A stretch of 64,000 bases of DNA. Source: Labedella endophytica. Its GTDB lineage: Bacteria; Actinomycetota; Actinomycetes; Actinomycetales; Microbacteriaceae. Made by a program: the position numbers and the translations under genes. Below the pieces are notes generated by a model, which did no database searches, was not told where the DNA came from, and saw only the letters and a list, made by a program, of their open reading frames with translations. Below are positions 8,474 to 21,200 of this stretch, in pieces (the stretch's first letter is position 1; every line of letters begins with the position of its first letter). The DNA is taken from NCBI RefSeq assembly GCF_003990045.1, contig NZ_RZGZ01000001.1:496001-560000 (forward strand), given 5' to 3'.

Positions 8474-9649
8474 GTGCCTGACAGAAACCGCGACGACATC
8501 GACCTCTCGGCTGCCGCCGAGCAGTCGAGCGAGGTCGAAGAAGCACAGGAGGGTGGAACCCTCTCGGAGGCCGTTCACTCCGTCGACGCGGCGGAGCACG
8601 AGGCGATCCACATCGAGTCCGACGATGACGATGACGACGAGTCGGCCGCCGACCTGAACGACATCGACGCTATCGCCGAGGTGCCCGACCCCGAGGCAGA
8701 CGCGATCGTCGAGGACGCTCTCGAGATCGATGAGACCGCCGAGGTCGAAGCCGCCGCCGAGGCGATCGAGGACGAGGAAGAGGTCGAGGAAGCCGATGAG
8801 GCGGCCGAGTCCTCCGAGTTCGACGACTCTCCCTACACGGGCGAGCCGCCCGCCGGTTCCGACGACGACGAGACGCCCGCCGTCGACACCGAGGTCGCCG
8901 ACGTGACCGCAGCCGTCGACGACATCATCGAGGCGGAGACCGAGGGCGGCGTCGACGTCGAGCGTCCGGACGACACCGAGGCATCCGACGCCGAGGCGCC
9001 TGCCGCCGAGGACGCCGAGCTGGTCGAGGTCGACCCGTACGACGCGTTCCGTGCCGAGCTCCGCACGCTCCCGGGCAAGTGGTACGTCATTCACTCCTAC
9101 GCCGGATTCGAGCGTCGAGTGAAGGCCAACATCGAGCAGCGCAAGGGTTCGCTCGAGGTCGAGGAGTACATCTACCAGGTCGAGGTCCCCGTGGAGGACG
9201 TCGTCGAGATCAAGAACGGTCAGCGCAAGATGGTCACGCGCGTCCGGATCCCCGGCTACGTGCTCGTCCGCATGGACCTCAACGAGGACTCCTGGTCGGT
9301 CGTCCGCCACACCCCGGGTGTCACGGGCTTCGTCGGCAACGCGCACAACCCCACCCCGCTGCGCTTCGAGGAGTCCTTCAACATGTTGAAGAGCCTCGTC
9401 GAGATCGCGGAGCCGGCACCGACGAAGGGCGGCGGCCAGAAGGGCTCGTCCACGACGTCGCGCTCCATCCCCGCCGAGGTCGACTTCGAGATCGGCGAGA
9501 CGATCACCATCAAGGAAGGCTCGTTCGCCGGGCTTCCCGGGTCGATCAGCGAGATCAAGCCGGAGAGCGGCAAGCTCACCGTCCTCGTCTCCCTGTTCGA
9601 GCGCGAGACCCCCGTCGAGCTCAGCTTCGACCAGGTCTCGAAGCTCTAA
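8474..9649 (+). CDS. nusG: Transcription termination/antitermination factor NusG
   Basis: 391 residues, about twice the length of E. coli NusG because residues 1 to about 195 are a very acidic, disordered extension (runs such as DDDDDE). The NGN domain begins at [11 protein letters not shown] (about residue 202) and contains the [14 protein letters not shown] and [13 protein letters not shown] strands that contact RNA polymerase; the KOW domain starts at [17 protein letters not shown] (about residue 336). NusG suppresses or promotes pausing and couples Rho and ribosomes. GTG start follows GAAGGAAGAG; earlier in-frame codons lack a site. Acidic extensions are known in actinobacterial NusG. Confidence 0.96.
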   Translation: MPDRNRDDIDLSAAAEQSSEVEEAQEGGTLSEAVHSVDAAEHEAIHIESDDDDDDESAADLNDIDAIAEVPDPEADAIVEDALEIDETAEVEAAAEAIEDEEEVEEADEAAESSEFDDSPYTGEPPAGSDDDETPAVDTEVADVTAAVDDIIEAETEGGVDVERPDDTEASDAEAPAAEDAELVEVDPYDAFRAELRTLPGKWYVIHSYAGFERRVKANIEQRKGSLEVEEYIYQVEVPVEDVVEIKNGQRKMVTRVRIPGYVLVRMDLNEDSWSVVRHTPGVTGFVGNAHNPTPLRFEESFNMLKSLVEIAEPAPTKGGGQKGSSTTSRSIPAEVDFEIGETITIKEGSFAGLPGSISEIKPESGKLTVLVSLFERETPVELSFDQVSKL

Positions 9650-9747
9650 CCCCGCAGCGCTTATCCCCATAGCCACCGCCGCCCTCGAGGCGTGCGGGAG
9701 AGCGTCCATCATCCGATGGCGTTCGAACTCATAAAGAAGGAAGAGAC

Positions 9748-10179
9748 ATGGCACCGAAGAAGAAGGTCACAGGTCTGATTAAGCTTCAGATCAAGGCCGG
9801 CGCCGCCAACCCCGCTCCGCCTATCGGACCGGCTCTCGGTCAGCACGGCGTGAACATCATGGAGTTCTGCAAGGCGTACAACGCTGCGACGGAAGCCCAG
9901 CGCGGAAACGTCATCCCGGTCGAGATCACCGTGTACGAGGACCGCTCGTTCACGTTCATCCTCAAGACCCCGCCGGCCGCCGAACTCATCAAGAAGGCCG
10001 CTGGAGTCGCCAAGGGCTCCTCGACCCCGCACACCGTCAAGGTCGCGAAGCTCACGCAGGCTCAGGTCCGCGAGATCGCCGAGGCCAAGCAGCCCGACCT
10101 CAACGCGAACGACATCGACGCCGCGGCGAAGATCATCGCCGGTACCGCCCGTTCCATGGGCATCACCGTCGAGGCCTGA
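9748..10179 (+). CDS. rplK: 50S ribosomal protein L11
   Basis: 143 residues, standard length. Shows the N-terminal [20 protein letters not shown] and [20 protein letters not shown] signatures, and the C-terminal 23S-binding domain with [14 protein letters not shown] and [13 protein letters not shown]11 binds the GTPase-associated centre of 23S rRNA and is needed for RelA and release-factor responses. Strong RBS GAAGGAAGAG. Located between nusG and rplA as is universal. Confidence 0.99.
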   Translation: MAPKKKVTGLIKLQIKAGAANPAPPIGPALGQHGVNIMEFCKAYNAATEAQRGNVIPVEITVYEDRSFTFILKTPPAAELIKKAAGVAKGSSTPHTVKVAKLTQAQVREIAEAKQPDLNANDIDAAAKIIAGTARSMGITVEA

Positions 10180-10277
10180 CGCTCACCAGCACCCATCGCT
10201 CGTTCCGCTGGTTCGAGCACCGAATTCGTGGCAGCGCCGGCCAGGCGCAGATGACCACATTCTCACAGGAGAAAAAA

Positions 10278-10967
10278 ATGGCACAGAAGTCAAAGGCCTA
10301 CCGGGCCGCGGCCGACAAGCTCGAAGAGGGCAAGTTCTACTCCACCTCCGAGGCTGTCGAGCTCGCTCAGCAGACCGGTTCGGCCAAGTTCAACAGCACC
10401 GTCGAGGTCGCCCTCAAGCTCGGCGTCGACCCCCGCAAGGCGGACCAGATGGTCCGTGGCACCGTCATCCTGCCGCACGGCACGGGCAAGACGGCGCGCG
10501 TCATCGTGTTCGCGACGGGACCGGCCGCTGACGCCGCGATCGCCGCGGGCGCCGACGAGGTCGGCGGCGACGAGCTCATCGAGAAGGTCGCGGGCGGCTA
10601 CACGTCGTTCGACTCCGCCGTCTCGACGCCGGAGCTCATGGGCAAGGTCGGCCGTCTCGGAAAGGTCCTGGGCCCGCGTGGCCTCATGCCCAACCCGAAG
10701 ACCGGCACCGTGACCCCGGACGTCGCGAAGGCCGTCACCGAGATCAAGGGCGGAAAGATCGAGTTCCGCGTCGACAAGCACGCCAACGTGCACTTCGTCG
10801 TGGGCAAGGCTCAGTTCACGAAGGAGCAGCTCGAGGAGAACCTCGCCGCCGCTCTGGACGAGGTCGTCCGTCTCAAGCCGTCGAGCTCCAAGGGACGCTA
10901 CATCCAGAAGGGCGCCGTCTCGACGACCTTCGGACCGGGCATCCCGCTCGACGTCAACGTGTTCTGA
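10278..10967 (+). CDS. rplA: 50S ribosomal protein L1
   Basis: 229 residues, standard length. Contains the typical [63 protein letters not shown] and HFVVGKAQF segments. L1 forms the mobile stalk of the large subunit and in other bacteria represses its own operon by binding the rplK leader; that leader here was not clearly recognised. ATG follows ACAGGAGAAAAAA. A strong terminator follows. Confidence 0.99.
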   Translation: MAQKSKAYRAAADKLEEGKFYSTSEAVELAQQTGSAKFNSTVEVALKLGVDPRKADQMVRGTVILPHGTGKTARVIVFATGPAADAAIAAGADEVGGDELIEKVAGGYTSFDSAVSTPELMGKVGRLGKVLGPRGLMPNPKTGTVTPDVAKAVTEIKGGKIEFRVDKHANVHFVVGKAQFTKEQLEENLAAALDEVVRLKPSSSKGRYIQKGAVSTTFGPGIPLDVNVF

Positions 10968-10994
10968 TCCGCACGTAGCCGTACCTGATCCACG

Positions 10995-11026
10995 CGAAGG
11001 GCCCCGCCATACGGCGGGGCCCTTCG
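10995..11026 (+). terminator. Intrinsic terminator after rplA
   Basis: 14-bp perfect G/C-rich stem (10995-11008 with 11013-11026), loop ATAC, followed by TCGTCG rather than a T-run. Confidence 0.85.
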
Positions 11027-11106
11027 TCGTCGAGGAGCCACGGGTGGACGTCACGATGCCGGCGGACATGACGCGCGTGGGATGCGTCACGCCTCCCGCG
11101 TGCGAT

Positions 11107-11373
11107 TCAGACGCGGACCGCGGCGACGTCCGGCGCACGGGTACCCGCGAGTACGTCGAGGGGGATCTCGAAGGAGGTCGACAGCACCTCGAGCTCGGTC
11201 CACGTGAACGGGACGAGGCCGGCGATGCGTTCGTACGCCGCCGTGCGCCCGAGTGAGAGGCCGGCCTCCTGGAGTGCGAGGACGGCGTCGCGTCGCGGGA
11301 TGCTGCGGCGAGCGAGTTCGGCACGCACGGCCCCCGCTGCGATGTGGAATTCGGGGACCCGGGCGGCATTCAT
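11107..11373 (-). CDS. Small helix-turn-helix protein (XRE/immunity-repressor-like)
   Basis: 88 residues. The layout resembles a Cro/C1-type HTH: AAGAVRAELARRSIPRRDAVLAL, a turn GLSLGRTAAYERIAGLVPF, then TWTELEVLSTSFEIPLDVLAG, matching the usual 'ELxxLAxxxxIPLDxL' ending of phage-type repressors. No other domain. Start ATG has TACGAT 6 nt upstream (leaderless type). It is divergent from the resolvase-like gene with 140 bp between them, so it may regulate both; that is inference. Confidence 0.55.
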   Translation of the reverse strand: MNAARVPEFHIAAGAVRAELARRSIPRRDAVLALQEAGLSLGRTAAYERIAGLVPFTWTELEVLSTSFEIPLDVLAGTRAPDVAAVRV

Positions 11374-11379
11374 TGCGCC

Positions 11380-11385
11380 ATCGTA
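11380..11385 (-). promoter_or_regulatory. -10 element for the HTH gene (leaderless)
   Basis: Minus-strand TACGAT, 6 nt, ATG at 11373. Confidence 0.5.
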
Positions 11386-11471
11386 TGCGGCCCCGCCGGG
11401 CGGGCATCCGCACTGTCCACAGTCATCCACAGTCCCTGGCTTCGATCGCCCGGACGCCGTCCGTCCCTCTT

Positions 11472-11477
11472 TAGACT
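11472..11477 (+). promoter_or_regulatory. -10 element for the resolvase-like gene
   Basis: TAGACT about 36 nt before the ATG at 11514, which has its own GAGGAGG ribosome-binding site. Confidence 0.4.
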
Positions 11478-11513
11478 CGGGATCGCCACAGGACGACTAC
11501 CCGAGGAGGCCCG

Positions 11514-11867
11514 ATGGCGATCATGGGATACGCGCGCGCAGTGGGACGGGGGGACGCCCTCGAGAAGCAGATCGCCGCCCTCGAAGCGGCGGGAATCGAC
11601 GACCTGTTCGTCGACAAGCTCGGCGCCGGTCGCGAGGGATTCCCCGCCCTCACGGAGTGTCTGACGTCTCTCGACGCCGGCGATGTGCTGACGGTCACGG
11701 ACATCGAGAGTCTGCCGAGGGGTGTACCCGCGCTCGTCGGCGTCATACGTCAGGTGCGGGCGCGTGGGGCCCATTTCCGCGAGCTCTCCGGGCGGTACGA
11801 CACCACCACGGCGCGAGGCGCGGCGTTCTTCCAGTGGATCGACGCGCTCGAGCAGCGGCTCGAGTAG
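11514..11867 (+). CDS. Resolvase-like protein lacking the catalytic serine
   Basis: 117 residues that follow the N-terminal serine-recombinase fold from end to end: MGYARAVGRGDALEKQIAAL, AAGIDDLFVDKLGAGREGFPAL, LDAGDVLTVTDIESLPRG, LVGVIRQVRARGAHFREL, and DTTTARGAAFFQWIDALEQ. In active resolvases the first block is YARVSTxDQ with the nucleophilic serine; here that position is valine. The LDRLGRS arginine block reads IESLPRG, so one of two arginines is also lost. There is no DNA-binding C-terminal domain. It is therefore probably not a recombinase; a regulatory or structural role is possible. RBS GAGGAGG. Confidence 0.7.
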   Translation: MAIMGYARAVGRGDALEKQIAALEAAGIDDLFVDKLGAGREGFPALTECLTSLDAGDVLTVTDIESLPRGVPALVGVIRQVRARGAHFRELSGRYDTTTARGAAFFQWIDALEQRLE

Positions 11868-12227
11868 GCATCGTCTTGTCGATGTCGATGTCGTTGTCGG
11901 TGTCGGTGAGCGGGCAGCGATGACGGGCGCGCATCGGATTGTCCCTCCAGCGGGGGACGGCCGCTGAAGCTGAGGTTCACTCGGGTAGACGTGGATTATC
12001 ACCCGTGATCCAGCCCTGTTTCGCACGTCTTCGGGCCTCTTCGGGGATTCTCATCCGCCGCGTCCGTCGTGTCCCCGAGAACAGGGGGGACCACGCTTTG
12101 GACCATTAACCCAGGGAAGCTGAAGACGATTCCCAGCCCCTCGCGATGGTTGACCCTGAATCGCCTCCCGAGCGCCGCCTGTGCGCCCGGACGGAGGTGG
12201 AGCTGCACGGGGATCGAGAGGACCACC
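11868..12227. other. Intergenic region before the giant surface-protein gene
   Basis: About 360 bp without a convincing gene. It starts with a degenerate hexamer run (TGTCGA/TGTCGT/TGTCGG, about 11876-11909). No clear promoter or known riboswitch could be recognised; the large-gene reading frame stays open upstream to 12069, but that stretch lacks protein-like composition. Confidence 0.5.
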
Positions 12228-15200
12228 ATGGGCATCACGGGGAAGCCGACACACGGATCGACACGCGGACGAGTGTCCGCGTGGGCGGGAGCCCGACGCG
12301 GGCGCACAGACCACCGGCAGCGCACAGGGGCGTCGACCCCACTCGCCGGGGCGATGCTCGGAGGTGAACGGGGCCGCGCGACCGCGCTCGGTCTCGTGCT
12401 CCTCCTGCTCGCAGCGATCCTGACGAGCTTCACCGTTCTCGCCCAGACGAGCCCGGCCGTCGCCGCTCCCGGTACCCCCGGGGTACCCGGCGACCCGATC
12501 GTGCTCTACACCGAGGACTTCGAGAACCGCGCCGCGAACTCGAACACCCGGCTCGTGGACTACACCTCCGACACAGGGATGTCCTACTCGGGGAGTACCT
12601 TCTGGACGACCCGTGCGAACTGCAACGGGTTCATCATCAACCGCCTGAGCCCTCGGGTCGCGGGAGACTGCAACGGTCCTGCAGGGACGGGGACGAACGC
12701 CGGCGGGGCTGCGAACTACAACCACCTGACCGCCGTTCCTTACGCCCTGGGCCAGCTGCGCGGCGCGGCGAACCCGTCGGCCAATGCGGCGGCCAGCTCG
12801 TACACCGCGGGATCGGGAACCGATAACGAGGTCCAGTTCCGGACCGACAGCGCTCTCACCCTGCCCACGGCGAACCGGTTCATCACCTTCTCTGTGGACG
12901 CCGGTGCCATGAACTGCTTCTCGACACATCCCGAGCTGCGTTTCTACCTCGTGAACGACGCGGGGCAGGAGATCCCCGTCTCGGACAGCGCGATCGATCC
13001 GTGTACCGATCCCCGGACGAGCGTTTTCAACGGCCTCAGGCGAGACGGAACGACCGTGGCGGTGAGCGCGGGCACGTTCGCCGCGGACTCCTCCGTGCTC
13101 CTCCAGGGCAGCTCGCTCGGAATCGTGATGCGGAACGAGAACGGCTTCGGTAACGGCAACGACGGCGCGTACGACAACATCCAGGTCCTCGACGTGACCC
13201 CGCAGCTCGACAAGTCCTTCTCCCCCCGGTCGGTCCCCCTCGGAGGCGTGTCGACTCTGACCTTCACGGTGACGAACACATCGGAACTCGCCGCCAAGCC
13301 CGGTTGGAGCGGCACGGACGTCCTCGAGTCCGGACTCGTCGTCGCGGACCCGGCGAACACGTCGACGACGTGTGCCAACGGCGCGGTCGCCACGAGCGCC
13401 GGCAGCGACACCATCGACCTCTCCGGCGATCTCCTCGCGGGCCAGGTGTCGTGCACGTTCTCCGTCGACGTGACATCCACGGTCCCCGTCACAGGCGGCA
13501 TCCCGAACAGATTCGAGAACTGCGCGTCCAACTTCCCCGATCTCGTCGGCCTCAACCCGCCGGCCTGCGCCGACCTCGAGTTCTATGGAACGCCGGAACT
13601 CGAGATAACGAAGTCGAGCGACGCCACGACGGACGTCCGTCCGGGTGACACCGTCACCTACTCGGTCACCGCGACGAACATCGGCGACGACGACTTCACG
13701 GTCGCGGATCCCGCCATCGTCATCGACGACCTCTCGGGTGTCCTCGACGACGGCACCTACGACGGCAACGCTACATCGACGCGGGGGACCGACCCCGTCT
13801 TCGACGACCCACGGCTGACCTGGAGCGGAGCGCTCGCGAAGGGCGAGTCGGTCACGATCGATTACACGGTCACCATCGACGGCAGCGGCGACGGCGAGGT
13901 CCGCAACGTCGCATTCGGATCGGACGACCTCATCACGCCGACTCCCGAATGCGATCCGCCGGTCGATGGGACGGATCCCGACACCGGCCTCCCCTGTTCG
14001 GTTGAGGAATTCGACCTGCCGAGACTCGTGATCGACAAGGCGGCCGACCGCACCGAGCTTCCCGCCAGCGGTGACCAGGTCACCTACACGGTCACGATCA
14101 CGAACCCGTCCGATGTGGCATACACGACCGCTCTTCCCGCGACCGCGGAGGACGACCTCTCCGACGTCCTCGACGACGCCACCCTCGACGAGTCGAGCAT
14201 CGCCGCATCGAGCGGAACGGCGACGTTCGCCGATCCGACCCTGACGTGGTCCGGCTCGCTCGCGGCGGGTGCGTCCGCCACCATCACCTACACGGTGACC
14301 TACACCGGCGAGGGCGACCACGTCCTCACCAACACCGCCTGCGTGCCAGCGGGCGACGTCTCCTCTCCCGACCTGCCGTGCGATTCGGTGGAGATCCCCG
14401 GTTCCGGTCTCTCCCAGTGGAAATCGGCGAGTCCGTCGAGCGACCCGCTCGTGGCCGGATCGACGGTCGCCTACACCCTCTTCTTCGAGAACGACGGGGA
14501 GACCGCTGCGGCCGTCGACGCCGTCGATGACCTGACCCACGTGACCGACGACGCGGACGTGACGGTCGACGTCTCCTCGCCCGACGGCCTCACGGTCACC
14601 CGGACGGGGGACCGGATCGCGATCAGCGGTTCCGTACCGGCGGGGGAGACCCACACGGTCACCTACACCGTGACGATCAAGGCCGATGGCGAGCGTGGCG
14701 ATGACATCGTCGCCAACTACCTCATCGATCCCGACGGCATCGTTCCGACGGATCCGACCTGCGAACCGACGAACGAGCAGGAGCCCGACTGCACGACCAA
14801 CCCGGTCGGGAGCGTCGAATACAGCAAGTCGGTCGAGACCGCAGCCACGCCGATCACCGACGGTACGGAGCTGACCTACACCCTCACCGTCGCCAACACG
14901 GGTCAGACCGTCATGGACGTCTCGAAGACCGACGACCTCACGGGAGTGCTCGACGACGCCGACGTGACGAGCGCTCCGATCGTCGCAGGGTCCTCGACCG
15001 TGACCGCATCGCCGGTCGTGGGTGGGATCATCACCCTCGGGGGAACCATCGGCGTCGGCGAGACGGCGACGATCACCTACGTGGTGTCGGTGAAGCCGCA
15101 GGCCGAGCGCGGGGACAACTCAGCCGCGAACTTCCTGGTCGCCCCGGGTGAGGAGACGCCCGAGGTGTGCGAGCCCGGCAGCGACCAGTGCACCGTGACG

Positions 15201-18200
15201 CCGTTGCCCGACATCGAGCCGTCGAAGTCCGTGAACCCGGCGTCGGGTTCGAGCGTCTCAGCGGGTGACGAGCTCGAGTACACGCTGACCTTCGTGAACG
15301 ACGGGCGTGCTGCGGGGACGGTGGACTACGTCGACTTCCTGACGGACGTCCTCGATGACGCCACGGTCACGGGCCAGCCGGCGTCGTCCGATCCGTCCGT
15401 CGAGGCGGTGCTGACGGGTGATGAGCTCGCGGTGTCCGGCACGATCGATGCGGGTGCGACGGTCACGGTCACCTATCGCGTGACGGTGAACGCGGACGGC
15501 GCACGAGGCGACAACCGATTGGGTAACTTCCTGACGGATGGGACTCCTCCGCCGCCGAACCCCGAGTGCGTCGAGGGGGACCCGTTGTGCACGGTCAACC
15601 TGGTCGGCGAGCTCCACGACTGGAAGAGCGTCGAGGCGTCCGAGACGCCCGTCGCCGCCGGCACGGAACTCACGTACACGCTGCACTTCGAGAACCGCGG
15701 GGAGGGTGACGTAGACGTGAATCGCATCGACGACCTGACCCACGTGCTCGACGACGCCGACGTGACGGCCGAACCGGCCTCGGACACCCTCACGGTGACC
15801 CGGGACGGTGAGACCATCTCGATCGCGGGCTCGCTCGAGCCCGGCGAGTCGGCGACGGTGACCTACACGGTGACCGTCAAGGCGGATGGCGCTCGCGGTG
15901 ATGACGCGGCGGTGAACTTCCTCCTGCTGCCTGGAACGCCGACGCCCGAACCCGTCTGTCAGCCGACCGATGCTGAGGAGCCCGACTGCACCACGACGCC
16001 CATCGGCTCGTACACCGCCGCCAAGTCGGTCGAGGCATCGACCGATCCGATCGGCCCCGGGACCCAGCTGACCTACACGCTGACGTTCGACAACCAGTCG
16101 GCGGCCGCTGTGTCGATCGTGGAGACCGACGACCTGACGCGCGTGCTGGACGATGCCGAGATGACGACACCTCCGGTGTCGTCGGATCCGGCACTCACGG
16201 TGTCACCGGTCATGGACGGAGTGACGCGGATCACGGGTACGCTCGCGGCCGGTCAGACGGTCACGGTCACGTATGTCGTCACGGTGAACGAGGAGTCCGC
16301 TCGGGGTGACAACTCCGCAGACAACTTCCTGGTACCGGGTACCCCGCCCCCCGGCGAGGAGTACGAGTGCGAGCCGGGTGATCCGCGCTGCACCGAGACC
16401 CCGTTGCCGAGCATCGAGCCCTCGAAGTCGGTTGATCCGGCACCGGGGACCCCGGTGAAGGCCGGCGAGGTACTCACCTACACGCTCTCGTTCGAGAACG
16501 TCGGCCAGGCCGCCGGTGACGTCTCTTACACCGATTTCCTCGCCGATGTCCTGGACGACGCCGCTCTGACGGGTCAGCCGGTGTCCTCCGATCCCGGTGT
16601 GTCCGTGATCGTGGACGGCGAGACCATCGCGGTCTCGGGCACGATCGAGGCCGGTGCGACGGTGACGGTCACCTACCAGGTGACAGTGAAGCCCGATGGG
16701 GAGCGCGGAGACAACCGGGCGACCAACTTCGTGACCGACGGGACGCCCCCCACCCCCACCGAGGAGTGTGAGGACGGCGACCCGTTGTGCACGACGACCC
16801 TGATCGGTGAGCTCCACGACTGGAAGACGGTCGAGGCGTCGGAGACGCCCGTCGCCGCCGGCACGGAGCTGACGTACACGCTGCACGTCGAGAACCGCGG
16901 GGCGGGGAGCATCGACGTGAACCGCGCCGACTTCCTCACCCACGTGCTCGACGACGCCGATGTGACGGCCGAGCCGACGTCGGACACCCTCACGGTGGCC
17001 CGGGACGGTGAGACCATCTCGATCACGGGCTCCCTCGGGGCGGGTGAGTCCGCGACGGTCGTCTACACCGTCACGGTCAAGGCCGATGGAGAGCGGGGCG
17101 ACTCGATCGCCGCGAACTTCCTGATCCCGGTCGAACCGGGTGAGGAGATCCCGCCGCCTCCGACCGACCCGGTCTGCCAGCCGACCGACACGGAAGAGCC
17201 GGACTGCACGACGACCCCGATCGGTCAGCTGACGACGGGTAAGTCGGTGGAGGCATCGTCCGACCCGATCGTGCCCGGCACGACCCTGACCTACACGCTG
17301 ACCTTCGACAACCAGTCGGCAGCCGCCGTGACGGTGGATCACGACGACGATCTGTCGAGCGTGCTCGACGACGCCGACGTGACGAGCATCCCGGAGTCCT
17401 CCGACCCGGTCCTCACGGTCTCCCCGATCATCGATGGTTCTCTGTCGATCACCGGTGAGCTCGCACCCGGCCAGACGGTCACCGTCACCTACGTGGTGAC
17501 GGTGAAGGAGGAAGCCGATCGCGGTGACGACGTGGCCACGAACTTCCTCGTGAAGGACGGCGAGACGCCTCCGGAGGAGTGCGTGGAGGGCGACCCAAAC
17601 TGCACGAGCACGCCGCTGCCGAACGTCGATGCGGCGAAGTCGGTCGACCCTGCCTCGGGTTCGAGCGTCCGCGCCGGTGACGTCCTCACCTACACGCTCA
17701 CGTTCACGAACGACGGGAACGCCACGGGGGCAGTCGACTACACCGACTACCTCGCCGACATCATCGACGACGCGACGATCACGGGCGCACCGGCGTCATC
17801 GGACGCCGCGGTCTCCGCGGTGGTCGACGGCGAGACGATCACCGTCGCCGGGTCCCTCGCGGCCGGAGCGACGGTCACGGTGACCTATGAGGTCACGGTG
17901 GGCGCCGACGGCGAGCGCGGGGACAATCACCTCGGGAACTTCCTGGTGCCTCGCGAGGAGATCCCACCGACGGAGTGCGTCGAGGGATCGACGCTCTGCA
18001 CCGAGAACCCGATCGGCGAGCTGCACGACTGGAAGACCGTCGAGGCGTCGGAGACGCCGGTCGCTGCCGGTACCGAGCTGACATACACGCTGCATTTCGA
18101 GAACCGCGGGGAGGGACACGTGGATGTGAACCGCATCGACTTCCTGACCCACGTCCTCGACGATGCCGACGTCACGGCTGAACCGTCGTCCGACACCCTC

Positions 18201-21200
18201 ACGGTGACGCGAGACGGTGAGACCATCACGATCACGGGCTCCCTCGAGCCGGGCGAGTCGTCGACCGTCGTCTACACGGTCACGGTCAAGGCCGACGGCG
18301 AACGCGGCGATGACACGGCGGCCAACTTCCTGATCCCGTTCGAGCCGGGCGAGGAGATTCCGCCGCCGCCCACCGACCCGACGTGTGAACCCACGGACGC
18401 ACAGGAGCCGGACTGCACGACGACCTCGATCGGCAGCTACACGGCCGTGAAGACGGTCACGCCGGACGAGACGCCCGTCGGCGTGGGGACGGTCCTCGCC
18501 TACACGCTCACGTTCACGAACGCGAGCGAGGCGGACGCCGAGGTCGACGAGACGGACACGCTCACGGGTGTGTTCGACGACGCGACCCTGGTGGACGGAC
18601 CCACCTCGAGCGCGGACTCCCTCGTGGTATCCGCGATCACGGACGGCGCCTTCACGATCGTGGGAACGCTGGCCCCGGGCGAGACGGTCACGGTCGTCTA
18701 CACGGTGTCGGTGAACCCGGAGTCGAACCGCGGTGACAACCTCGCGGCGAACACGCTCCTCCCCACCGACGGTGATGAGGAGTGCACGCAGGAACGCTGC
18801 ACCGAGACGCCGCTGCCGACGATCGTCCCCTCGAAGTCGGTATCCCCGACCGACGGCTCGACCGTGACGGCCGGTGACGTCGTGACCTACACGCTCACGT
18901 TCGAGAACACGAGCGAGGTGGACGGTTCCATCGAGTTCACGGACGACCTGTCCGGCGTCCTCGACGACGGCACGGTGACGAGTCAGCCGACGTCGTCCTC
19001 GCCCACGGGATCCGCGACCCTCGACGGTGACATCATCACCGTGGTCGGCTCCGTTCCCGCGGGAACGACCGTCACGGTCGTCTACGAGGTCACGGTGTTG
19101 CCCGACGGGCAGCGCGGCGACGACATCATGGGCAACGTGCTCGTGCCCGAGGGAACGGTGCCGGAAGACGAATGCGAGGAGGGCGACCCCCTTTGCACCG
19201 TCACCTACGTCGGTGAGCTCCACGACTGGAAGAGCGTCGAAGCGTCTGAGACGCCCGTCGCCGCCGGCACGGAACTGACCTACACGCTGCACGTCGAGAA
19301 CCGCGGAGAGGGCACGGTCGACGTGAACCGCATCGACTTCCTCACCCACGTGCTCGACGACGCCGATGTGACGGCCGAACCCGTCTCGGACACCCTCACG
19401 GTGACCAGGGACGGCGAGACCATCACGATCACGGGCTCCCTCGGAGCCGGCGAATCCGCCACCGTGGTCTACACCGTCACGGTGAAGGCCGACGACGAGC
19501 GCGGCGACGACACGGCGGCCAACTTCCTCGTGCCGAACGACGACCCCGAGGTCCCGCCGACGCCGCCGACCGACCCGGTCTGCCAGCCGACGGATGCCGA
19601 GGAACCGGACTGCACCACGACGCCGATCGGGCGACTGGATACCTCGAAGGCGGTCTCCGCCTCGAGTGACCCCATCGTGGCCGGAACGCTGCTCGCCTAC
19701 ACGCTGACGTTCGACAACCAGTCGGAAGCCGACGTGGAGGTGGACAAGATCGACGACCTCTCGGGTGTCCTCGACGACGCGACGGTGACCGCGGAGCCCG
19801 TCTCCTCGGACGCCGCCCTCACCGCGACGCGCGACGGGAGCACGATCTCCATCACCGGAACGATCGCGGCCGGTCAGACGATCACCGTCACCTACGTCGT
19901 GACCGTGAACGACGAGTCGGAGCGTGGCGACAACATCGCGGACAACTTCCTCGTGAACACCGGTGAGACCGTGACGGAGTGTGTGGAGGGCGACCCGAAC
20001 TGCACGGTCACGCCGCTGCCGAACGTGGACTCGTCGAAGTCGGTCGATCCGGCCAGCGGGTCGACGGTCCTCCCGGGTGACGTCCTCACCTACACGCTGA
20101 CCCTGACGAACTCCGGCGAGGCCGTCGGTGCGGTCCAGCGCACCGACTACCTCGAGGGAGTGCTCGACGACGCGGCGTGGACGGACGGACCGACAGTGTC
20201 GGACCCGGGCGTGACGGCGGTGCTCGACGGGACGGAACTCGTCCTCGGCGGAACGCTCGACCCCGGACAGACGGTCACGGTGACCTACACGGTCACGGTG
20301 CTGCCGAACGCCGAGCGCGGCGACGACACCCTCCGGAACTTCCTGATGGAGGAGCCGCCGGGTACGGATCCCGAATGCGAGGAGGGCGAGTGCACGGAGA
20401 ACTACGTTCCCCGGATCGTCGACTCGAAGTCCGCCGACCCCATCTCGGGTACGCCGATCGCCGCCGGCCAGGAGGTCACCTACACGCTGACCTTCCGGAA
20501 CGACGGGACCGCGACCGGTGAGGTGGCCAAGGAGGACGTCCTGACCGACGTGCTCGACGACGCCGACCTCACGGCGGCGCCCAGCTCATCGAGCGACGCG
20601 CTCACGGTGTCGGACCTCACGGACGGACGCATCCTCATCACGGGATCGCTCGAGCCGGGCGAGTCCGCGACGGTGACCTACTCGGTGACGGTCCGTCCGT
20701 TCTCCGGACAGGGCGATCATGTCCTCGGCAACTGGCTCGTCCTCCCGGGCGAGACGCCGCCGGCCGACTGCACCGTCGACATGTCGACGGCCCGCGCTAC
20801 GGCCGCGAGCGACCCGGACTGCACGGTCCACCCCATCGGCGAGATCGCGGCGACCAAGTCGGGCGACCCGCGGACGGGGACGGCGGTGACGCAGGGCCAG
20901 GTGCTCCGCTACAGCCTGACCTTCACCAACACGGGCACGGGGACCGCGACCGTCGACTACACCGACCACCTCGGTGATGTGTTCGACGACGCGACCCTCA
21001 CGAGCGGGCCGTCGAGCGACGTCGAGTCCGTGGAACTGGAGCTGTCGGGCGACACGTTGACCGTGGGCGGCTCACTCGCCGCCGGGACGACCGCGATCGT
21101 GACGTACAGCGTCACCGTCATGGCGTACGACCGGCAGGGCAACCACATGCTCGACAACTTCCTGGGACTGAGCGGGAGCGACCCGGAGGAGAGCTGCATC

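Noticed and set aside
11107-11867. Prophage or integrative element remnant
   Set aside because: The recombinase domain is catalytically degenerate and single-domain; no integrase, att repeats, phage genes or composition shift nearby.
12051-14654. Long open frames on the minus strand of the giant surface gene and other genes (also 15258-19349, 2740-4932, 53637-56165)
   Set aside because: They mirror the G/C third-position bias and repeats of the real genes, show Arg/Gly/Asp-rich low-complexity translation and have no domains or start signals.
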